Part shown: piece after piece, positions 58,215-64,000 of the stretch
Layout of the letters: the number at the start of each line of letters is the position of its first letter
Numbering within the stretch: position 1 is the first letter of the stretch
Source of the DNA: Amycolatopsis sp. CA-128772
GTDB lineage: Bacteria > Actinomycetota > Actinomycetes > Mycobacteriales > Pseudonocardiaceae
Length of the DNA: 64,000 nt
Assembly (NCBI RefSeq): GCF_002904295.1
Contig: NZ_PPHG01000027.1
Location: 231,623 to 295,622, forward strand
Reading direction: 5' to 3'
The notes under the pieces: model-generated
What the model was told of the DNA's origin: nothing
What the model saw: the letters and a program-made list of their open reading frames with translations, nothing else
Databases searched by the model: none
Program-made: the position numbers and the translations under genes

Positions 58215-59193
58215 ACGAGTAAGTCCTAACGGTTCAGTGGTCGTAGGCGATCAGTGATCGGGTGACAGGTTGGCCGGTGGCGCGGTTGTGCCAGATGGCG
58301 GCGGTCAGAGCGAGTATGCGTTGGGCGATGCGGGCGGTCACGCCGTCGATGGTGCGGCCGCCGTGCAGCTCGAGGTCGAGTTGGCCTTTGAGTGTGTCGT
58401 TGACCGATTCGATCAGCTGCCGGACAGGTGTGAGCAGGTGCTCGGCCGGGTGTGGGGTGCGGTTGCGGTAGTTGGGCCGCAGTAGCCGCACTCCGCGTTC
58501 GGTCAGGAATGTGTCCAGCTCACGGGACACGTAGCCCTTGTCCGCGATGATCAGCAGACCGGGCCGGTCTGCCAGCACGGACGGGTCGTGTTCCAGGATC
58601 GCTATCAGCACCTGACGCTCGTCGAGTTTCGGGTTGGCCAGGGCCCAGGTGATCGGCAGCCCGGCCGGGGTGCAGACCAGGTGCAGGCGCAGGCCCCAGA
58701 AGAACCGTGAATGCGACGAGCAGTAGCCGTAGCCTGCCCAGCCGGCCAGCTCGGAGCGTTTGGCGGTTTCGCGGGAGCGGCCGCACTCGACCGGGGTGGA
58801 GTCGACGATCCAGGTTGTGTCGGTCCACAGGTCGGTGTCGAGGGCGAGTAGCCGGATGACCTTCTTGAGCAGCGGGACCGCGGTGCGCAGTCGCTTGTTG
58901 TAGCCGGATTGCTGGGGCAGGTAAGTGAAAGCGCCGGGCAGGTGGCGGGGCGGGAACCGTAGCCAGCGGGCCTCGGAACGGATGCCAAGCAAGGCTTGGG
59001 CCACGGCGAGGGTGATCAGTTCGGCGTCGGTCAGCCGTGGTGGTCGTCCGGTCCGGGTGGGTTTGCCGAGGTGGTCGTCGATCTTGACGTAGAGTGCTGT
59101 GAGAAGGGTGTTCAGGTCGGTCGTCACAAACTGATCTTGAACACCCTTCGTCCGTCTTCGGAGACCACCAGGACTTAGGACTTACTCGTCTAG
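58211..59193 (-). mobile_element. IS982-family insertion sequence, apparently intact
   Basis: CTAGACGAGTAAGTCCTAA at 58211-58229 is repeated inverted and perfect at 59175-59193. One intact transposase lies between. The element is 983 bp, the normal size. CTAG at both ends may be partly target sequence. Confidence 0.88.
58234..59127 (-). CDS. IS982-family transposase
   Basis: Length 297 aa from ATG 59127. RLTDAELITLAVAQALLGI is the N-terminal domain. DDE residues fit WIVDSTPVEC, LIIADKGYVSRELD and QLIESVNDTLKGQLDLELHG. ATIWHNR-like tail (LTAAIWHNRATGQP) closes the protein. No frameshift is visible, so it is the only transposase in the window likely to be active. Confidence 0.92.
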   Translation of the reverse strand: MTTDLNTLLTALYVKIDDHLGKPTRTGRPPRLTDAELITLAVAQALLGIRSEARWLRFPPRHLPGAFTYLPQQSGYNKRLRTAVPLLKKVIRLLALDTDLWTDTTWIVDSTPVECGRSRETAKRSELAGWAGYGYCSSHSRFFWGLRLHLVCTPAGLPITWALANPKLDERQVLIAILEHDPSVLADRPGLLIIADKGYVSRELDTFLTERGVRLLRPNYRNRTPHPAEHLLTPVRQLIESVNDTLKGQLDLELHGGRTIDGVTARIAQRILALTAAIWHNRATGQPVTRSLIAYDH

Positions 59194-59260
59194 CTCAGCT
59201 GGTCGCCGTGCGGCGTGGCCGGCTGGCGCTTTCCTGCTGTCAGGAACGTTCCCGTGCCCC

Positions 59261-60166
59261 TTACTCAGAATGATCCGAAGGCGGCACCGCGCTGCGGTGC
59301 ACGCGAGCCGGTCCGTCCCAGCGGTCGCGGATGATGATGGCCACTTCGTCGAGATGCGCCCGGGCATCTTCCGCGGCCTGAGGATCGGTGCTCTCGAAGA
59401 GCCGATCGAGCTGAAGAAGCGTGGCGCGCGCCTGGCTGGCGGCCTGCTGTGGCGGCGCCGGCTCGGGCGACCTCATCCACACCTCTCCCCATAGAGCGGA
59501 CCCGGTCTGGCTGATGGCCGACCGGAAGATCAGCTCCTCCACCTTGTCGACGGTCAGGGCGAGTGATGCCGCCCAAGACGTCAGCAGCGCGATATAGCGG
59601 TCGTAGGCAGACGGCCGCCACTTGTCGATGTTCAGGTACTCACGTGCGTGTGTGTCCAGCCATCGGCGGACGACGGTGTCGAGGATCGGCGTGGCGTGCT
59701 GGGAGGACGCGGCGGCGGTGACGAACCGCAGGTACTTGGTGCCGAAGGCCACCCCGAGGTAGCGCAGCCGATTCTCGGCGAGGTCGCGAAATGCCGCAGT
59801 TCCGCCGTGATCTTGGGCGATGCGGGCCACCTCGGCGAGTCGTTCGGCTGCGCGGTGGTTGTCGGTCAGTACGCGTTCGGTTCGCCAGGGGCCGTAGCCG
59901 ACGAGGCCGTATCCCCAGATCATGGCAACCAGGAAGGCCTGTTCGGCACCCTCGGCGGTCCTGGCGTGTGTCGCATGGCGGGTCGCTTCGGCCCGGTCGA
60001 TCCGCTCGGGCAGGTCGCTGAGGAACGCGCGATGCTGCGGGAAGTACCCGAGCCACGATCGGCGCGTCCAGCTCGAAGGCGGCTGCGGCGGCTCGCCGCG
60101 GTCCCGCCACCGCTGGACGGCGGCTGTCAACGCGTCTGGAACTGCCGCTTCGGATACGTCGCTCAC
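59261..60166 (-). CDS. OGG-fold (8-oxoguanine glycosylase-like) protein
   Basis: Length 301 aa. AFLVAMIWGYGLVGYGPWRT, RYLGVAFGTKYLRFVTAAAS and TPILDTVVRRWLDTHARE follow the pattern of the 'OGG fold' family, with a probable catalytic Lys in GTKYL and Asp in ILDTVV. The family resembles base-excision glycosylases but its substrate is not established. It sits alone beside IS982. Its start follows no strong Shine-Dalgarno. Confidence 0.7.
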   Translation of the reverse strand: MSDVSEAAVPDALTAAVQRWRDRGEPPQPPSSWTRRSWLGYFPQHRAFLSDLPERIDRAEATRHATHARTAEGAEQAFLVAMIWGYGLVGYGPWRTERVLTDNHRAAERLAEVARIAQDHGGTAAFRDLAENRLRYLGVAFGTKYLRFVTAAASSQHATPILDTVVRRWLDTHAREYLNIDKWRPSAYDRYIALLTSWAASLALTVDKVEELIFRSAISQTGSALWGEVWMRSPEPAPPQQAASQARATLLQLDRLFESTDPQAAEDARAHLDEVAIIIRDRWDGPARVHRSAVPPSDHSE

Positions 60167-60387
60167 GCGTCCCCCGTCGATCGCCGGTAGCGGGGCGTGG
60201 TTGTGCGCTCGAACCCCTGCGTCGGAGTGTAGGTCTCCGGGCGCTGACCTTCGGCCGTCCGATCACCATCGTCGGCAAGAGATACCAGGCCCTCAAGGCG
60301 TGGCCGCTGCTGGTGGCCGACCTCCACGCCAGAACGGCATGACGAAACCCGACACGGTCGGCGGTGGCGGTAGCGCTCCCGCTGGCG

Positions 60388-60549
60388 TCATGCGGTGTAG
60401 CCGTCGAGCTCGGCGGCCAGCAGTGTCCCGAACTCCTCGGGCAGGCGGGCCAGCGCGGCGGGCCCGCCGTGGCCGGACGCGGCCAGCAGCGTCGGGAGGG
60501 GCGAGGTGAGCAGCTGGCCGGTCCAGCCGCAGGGTGGCCGTCGCGACAT
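60388..60549 (-). CDS. Short fragment of an unrecognised protein
   Basis: Length 53 aa (TGQLLTSPLPTLLAASGHGG, LARLPEEFGTLLAAELDGY). The composition is coding-like and the stop is clean, but the N-terminus (MSRRPPCGW) looks arbitrary. It may be the C-terminal piece of a larger gene. The flanks 60167-60387 hold nothing recognisable. Confidence 0.35.
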   Translation of the reverse strand: MSRRPPCGWTGQLLTSPLPTLLAASGHGGPAALARLPEEFGTLLAAELDGYTA

Positions 60550-60618
60550 CGCCTACACGGCACGTGCACGGGTAACTGTGGGCTGTGACTGGCGGATTGG
60601 CCGATCGAGGAGGCGCCT

Positions 60619-61164
60619 GTGTCGTCAAGGGCGAGGCATCGAGTCGAGTCGGACATCTCCACGCGAGGACCGTCCGCCGGCGCGGCAGTGCCGCGTCAGC
60701 ACCGGGCGGAGCAGTCGGCTGCCCGGCCGCACGATCCGGACCACCCGTTCGGCGGTCTGGACGCGCAGCACGTGCTGGAGTTGCAGCGTCGCGCGGGCAA
60801 CGCCGCGGTCGCATCACGGCTCGCGGCGACGAGTGGACCGCTGGCCGGGTTCGCTGCCGTGCAACGCGTCATGGCTATTGAGGCCCTCGTCGAACAGCAG
60901 TACACCGGCTTCTTCGGGAACACCGGCCGCGAACAGTACACGGCAGTGATCGAGGCGGTGAAGGAGTACCACGGCCGTGTCGAGAGGAAGATGCAGACGA
61001 GAGGGGCCTTGGCGGTGATCCGCGCCGAGGTCGATGCCTGGCGGAAGGCGACCGCCGGCCAGACCGGCGAGAAGCTGGACCGCCGGCGCAAGCTGGTCGA
61101 CCGGCTCTTGGTGGAGGCCGACGAGGAGCTGGCCGCCCAGAACCAGCAGGGCGAGCTTCGCTGA
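60619..61164 (+). CDS. Protein with an eCIS/DUF4157-type LQRRAGNAAV motif
   Basis: Length 181 aa. GTG 60619 follows GGAGG. The phrase HVLELQRRAGNAAVASRLAA is the short motif found near the N-termini of many proteins linked to extracellular contractile injection systems and DUF4157 toxins. A helical C-terminal domain (TAVIEAVKEYHGRVERKMQT, LDRRRKLVDRLLVEADEELA) follows. No sheath, tube or baseplate genes are present here, so it would be an orphan cargo-like protein. A terminator overlaps its stop. Confidence 0.6.
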   Translation: MSSRARHRVESDISTRGPSAGAAVPRQHRAEQSAARPHDPDHPFGGLDAQHVLELQRRAGNAAVASRLAATSGPLAGFAAVQRVMAIEALVEQQYTGFFGNTGREQYTAVIEAVKEYHGRVERKMQTRGALAVIRAEVDAWRKATAGQTGEKLDRRRKLVDRLLVEADEELAAQNQQGELR

Positions 61165-61193
61165 GACAGGACAGGCGTTGTCCTGTCTCAGCG
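61159..61193 (+). terminator. Hairpin terminator overlapping a stop codon
   Basis: CGCTGAGACAGGACA (61159-61173) pairs perfectly with 61179-61193 across a five-base loop. The TGA of the preceding gene is inside the stem. Confidence 0.85.
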
Positions 61194-61427
61194 AGCGGCG
61201 CGGTCGGCTGACGATTGAGTTCAGCCCGCTGGCCGAGGGTCGTCGCAGGCGGCGCCCGGCCCGGCCGTCACGTCGGCGTTCAGCCTCTTCAGCTTAACCA
61301 CGACGGCGCAGACCACGGTCGCCACGGCGACCACGATGATGACCAGGGCAGGACACCCACCGTCCCGAGGCAGGTGACCGCCTCGGAGGCGGTGGTCTGT
61401 TCACCAACCTGTTCCCGGCATTTGGAG

Positions 61428-61733
61428 TCAGGCAGTGCGGGCGAGCCCGGACTCAAGCCATTCGGCCACGTCGAGGAACGAGCCGACGTCGTAGCTGGGT
61501 TGTGAGCCGTCCATGGCGCTGCGGCGCGCCGCGTCCGCGATCGCGGTAAGCAGTGCACGGCGACTGCGGAGCAGTTCGCGCTCCAGCACGGTGGTGGTGT
61601 CGGCAGGTGCCGCGGCGGCGAGGACCGACTGTAGAGCTGTGGCTTCGGCCGCAGCGTCCGCTGGGTCCAGCAAGAGCTCGGCCAGCTCACTGAGGTTGGT
61701 CGTAGATAATGAGGGGGCTCCAGTGGTGGTCAT
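61428..61733 (-). CDS. Hypothetical protein, Ala/Thr-rich
   Basis: Length 101 aa (LSELAELLLDPADAAAEATA, SYDVGSFLDVAEWLESGLAR). ATG 61733 is divergent from the HD gene 62 bp away. Helical; no family is recognised. Between it and the terminator at 61193 a minus-strand hydrophobic stretch (LVIIVVAVATVVCAVVV, near 61300) may be a tiny membrane protein without a clear start. Confidence 0.5.
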   Translation of the reverse strand: MTTTGAPSLSTTNLSELAELLLDPADAAAEATALQSVLAAAAPADTTTVLERELLRSRRALLTAIADAARRSAMDGSQPSYDVGSFLDVAEWLESGLARTA

Positions 61734-61795
61734 AAGGGGATTATCCCAGAAGCTGTCCTCCTCGACACGAGGCCACGCGGAGATGAGGGCCGATC

Positions 61796-62554
61796 ATGTT
61801 CGAACGCATCCCGACCGAGCTGGACTCGCTGCCGTCGGGGCCCGGCGCCGCCGAGGACCAGGCCGACGACGCGTTCATGGTCGCCGACGACACCAATGCC
61901 TGGTCCGGCGTGCGTCTCTTCCACCACCTGGTGAGCCGCCTCGGCCCGTCCTCGCCGCACCTGCCGCTGAACTCCCACACCATGCACACGCTCGTGGCCA
62001 GCCGTCCCGCCCTGCTGATGTGGCACGTCGGCGTCCGCGATCCCGAGTCGGTCGCCGAACACAGCTTGCGGACCGCTCAGATTGCGGCTCTGCTCGCCGC
62101 GGAGGAAGGCGCTAATCCGGAGCGGGCCGCGTTCCTCGCGCTCTGGCACGACACACAGAAGACCCGAACGGGGGACATCCCGCACACCGCGGCCAAGTAC
62201 ATGAGCAAGCCCGACCCCCGCGAGATCACCGCCGACCAGACGGCCGCCCTGCCGGGCGCCTCCCGCGAGCTGATCAGAACCGCTGTCGACGAGTACGAAA
62301 CTCGGCAGACCCCCGAGGCACGATGTGCGAAGGACGCGGACAAGCTCGAAATGCTGCTTCAAGCCGTCGAGTACCGGGAGACTGGAGTCGAGCGCGTCGC
62401 TGGGTGGATCGACTCCATGCGGAAGGGACTTGCGACCGAGACGGCCCGACGCGTCGCCGAAGCGGCCGTGACGCTGTATCCGCTGGTCTGGCGGGACCGC
62501 AAAGGACAGAGACGACACCGCCCCCGGCAGCCGTCCTGTTTCTGCCGCACCTGA
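61796..62554 (+). CDS. HD-domain phosphohydrolase (YfbR-like)
   Basis: Length 252 aa from ATG 61796; the conserved part begins near residue 60 so a later start is possible. Metal ligands: His89 (SVAEHSLRTAQ), His118-Asp119 (ALWHDTQKTRTGDIPH), Asp182 (CAKDADKLEMLLQA). This matches the family of nucleoside 5'-monophosphatases. The final 15 residues (RRHRPRQPSCFC) are atypical and could be read-through after a small indel. Cytoplasmic. Confidence 0.82.
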   Translation: MFERIPTELDSLPSGPGAAEDQADDAFMVADDTNAWSGVRLFHHLVSRLGPSSPHLPLNSHTMHTLVASRPALLMWHVGVRDPESVAEHSLRTAQIAALLAAEEGANPERAAFLALWHDTQKTRTGDIPHTAAKYMSKPDPREITADQTAALPGASRELIRTAVDEYETRQTPEARCAKDADKLEMLLQAVEYRETGVERVAGWIDSMRKGLATETARRVAEAAVTLYPLVWRDRKGQRRHRPRQPSCFCRT

Positions 62555-62645
62555 CTGGAATTCCCTCCAAGAGGCGTGGCAGGGTTTATGCCGATTCGTG
62601 CGCCGCGTTCAGATCGTGGCTCAATGTCGTGGGAGGGCAATCGTC

Positions 62646-62955
62646 TTGAACGCCGATCGTGGTCATGTCGTTGATGATCGACCGGTGCGGCTGCTGGTGA
62701 CGGGTGGCGGAACGGGCGGTCACACAGGATCTGCGGCCGGAGGTTCTGTGGGTCGGAACCGCTGCGGGTCTCGAGGCGCGCACTGCTGAACGTGAAGGCA
62801 TCTCGTCTGTGGCGGTTGCGGCCGGCAAGGCCCGGCGGGCGCGGAATCCGCTGAAGATGCTGTCGTGGGCCAATGTGAAAGACATGGCGAGGGTCCCGCT
62901 TGGCGTGTTTCAGGCGGTGCGTGCGGTGAGAACGTTCAGGTGCACGCGAACCTGA
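62646..62955 (+). pseudogene. MurG-like glycosyltransferase remnant
   Basis: VRLLVTGGGTGGHT is the N-terminal nucleotide-binding loop of MurG-type enzymes. The following helix is deleted, and in another frame DLRPEVLWVGTAAGLEAR, EREGISSVAVAAGKARRARN and LKMLSWANVKDMARVPLGV continue before the sequence ends in unrelated DNA near 62940. No acceptor-binding or C-terminal domain. Confidence 0.7.
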
Positions 62956-63071
62956 CCAAATTCCTGGATGATCGCACCGAGGAGGAGAAGCTGTTGGCGC
63001 GCAAGCACATCGACTCAGGTGAGGCCACACTGCACCTGCCGCTGTCGGCACGGACGGAGTTCGACGGATGA
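62937..63071 (+). pseudogene. C-terminal tail of a truncated upstream gene, probably an integrase
   Basis: VHANLTKFLDDRTEEEKLLA, HIDSGEATLHLPLSART, FDG then stop. The TGA overlaps the ATG of the integrase-like gene by four bases, as in tandem-recombinase operons. The 5' part is replaced by the MurG-like remnant. Identity inferred from context only. Confidence 0.4.
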
Positions 63072-63872
63072 CCGCGGCTCACGCGACGCTGCCCAGCGCG
63101 ACCTTCGCTGATACAGAGGCGGCCTTGCAGTCACACTCGGGCCTCAACAGCGAGCACGTCCCGCAGTTCGGCAACACCGTGCTCTGGGACCTCAACGGCG
63201 TCCTTCGTCGTCCCGCGAATGTTTCGGCCGGTGCCTGGAAGCTGGTGTTCTCGGGGCCGCTCACCGATCCGAGCTGGAACCTGGTGGCCCGGGAGTTGTG
63301 CATGATGATGTTCAACCCGCGCCATCCCGCGCTCATCGAGGCTGGGCTGTCTCTCAAGCCCAAGCCGGCGCACCCGTCCACGGCCATCCGGGCCCTGTCC
63401 CACCTGCGCCGCTTGGCATACTGCACCAACAAGAATCGACTGACCGCTGAGTTGGCGACCTGGACCAGCAGCGACGTCCGCCGATGCGTCGAGGCGCTCG
63501 TCGACGACCAGGTCAGTATGACTTCGGAGACGTCGGGCGACGACCTCGACGTGGCGACAGGGCTTACCGAGTCCGAGATCCGTGCGTTCTTGGGCACGCT
63601 GCAGCGGCTGCACCACTACCGTGACGCGCTGACCTGCGGTGGCCTGCTCGAAGATCCGTGCCACGGCAAGAGTGCCTGCCAGGCCGCCCGAGCCACTGCT
63701 GCCGTACCGAACAGCTCGACCCAGGCGATCCCGCCCTGAAGTGTGGTTCCCGCTCGTCCGTGCAGCCTGGACCTACGTGCACGTCTTCGCCCCCGATGTC
63801 CTGCGCGCGCAGGCTCGGTATGCCTCGATGCGCGACGTTACAGTGCCATCAGCTGCCAACGCGAAGGTGTAG
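63068..63872 (+). pseudogene. Integrase-like recombinase, N-terminal part, frameshifted
   Basis: TVLWDLNGVLRRPANVSAGA, WKLVFSGPLTDPSWNLVARE, TAIRALSHLRRLAYCTNKNR resemble the N-terminal regions of large actinomycete tandem integrases. At 63730 an extra C (CCGCCCTGAAG) brings a stop; in the shifted frame PEVWFPLVRAAWTYVHVFAP and DVLRAQARYASMRD continue to 63872. The catalytic domain with R-H-R-Y is absent. The last 128 bp of the window hold nothing recognisable. Confidence 0.6.
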
Positions 63873-64000
63873 AGAGTCAACCCCGCCCACCCGGCATCCG
63901 CGCCGGCCGACTCCCCGGAGCGGTCAGCGACCGTTCGGCTGAGCAGTAAACCGAGTCAAGCGATCGTCGGGCCACCAGCGACCATCGCGATGACCGCGAT

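Overview
The window looks like a pseudogene-rich, IS-rich accessory segment of a high-GC actinomycete chromosome. Family membership, codon choice and start signals fit Pseudonocardiaceae, most likely Amycolatopsis or a close relative; this is inferred from recognised families, not from a search. No rRNA, tRNA or CRISPR array was seen.

Layout. 0-8 kb: tail of a DeoR-type regulator, then three large secreted enzymes (GH31 glycosidase, Asp-box/ricin-B lectin protein, TAT-exported phospholipase C). 8-12.5 kb: a first partner-switching locus with a dead and an intact RsbW-like ATPase, a STAS antagonist and a pair of overlapping small ORFs. 13-18.9 kb: small secreted proteins, a streptogrisin-like protease and many gene remnants (TPR regulator, response regulator, kinase/PAP2 chimera, carotenoid oxygenase). 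18.9-22 kb: a 1.2-kb gene-free repeat, an IS630 relic and a degenerate IS256. 22-28.9 kb: GAF-ANTAR regulator, a WecB-like protein divergent from a two-component system, an IS21 remnant. 28.9-33.8 kb: a second partner-switching locus (three intact STAS genes and one broken, an RsbW-like ATPase, two ANTAR proteins, the same small-ORF pair). 34.3-37.6 kb: a 2.9-kb segment bounded by IS5-type terminal repeats with a diverged copy of the gene-free repeat inside, then an internally deleted IS256. 37.8-40.2 kb: substrate-binding lipoprotein beside a ruined MFS transporter. 40.6-47.2 kb: trypsin-like protease, HTH protein, integrase and LigD relics, YbaB-like protein, methyltransferase, and an ImuA-like SOS gene with an upstream LexA box. 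47.7-50.8 kb: a 1,007-aa NTPase/TPR-type protein. 51.6-55.4 kb: a type VII secretion-type cassette. 55.7-58.2 kb: a second copy of the transporter module, here with intact MFS and broken lipoprotein, plus a divergent XRE regulator abutting an intact IS982. 59.2-64 kb: OGG-fold protein, a protein with an eCIS/DUF4157-like motif, an HD phosphohydrolase, MurG-like and integrase remnants.

How it works together. The clearest functional themes are (i) RsbW/RsbV-type partner switching with ANTAR RNA-binding regulators, present as two paralogous loci, (ii) secreted hydrolases, (iii) DNA-damage genes (ImuA, OGG-fold, LigD relic) and (iv) a type VII-like secreted cassette. About twenty reading frames carry indels, nonsense changes or truncations, so much of the window is in decay. 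Starts and functions rest on visible motifs and Shine-Dalgarno spacing only.
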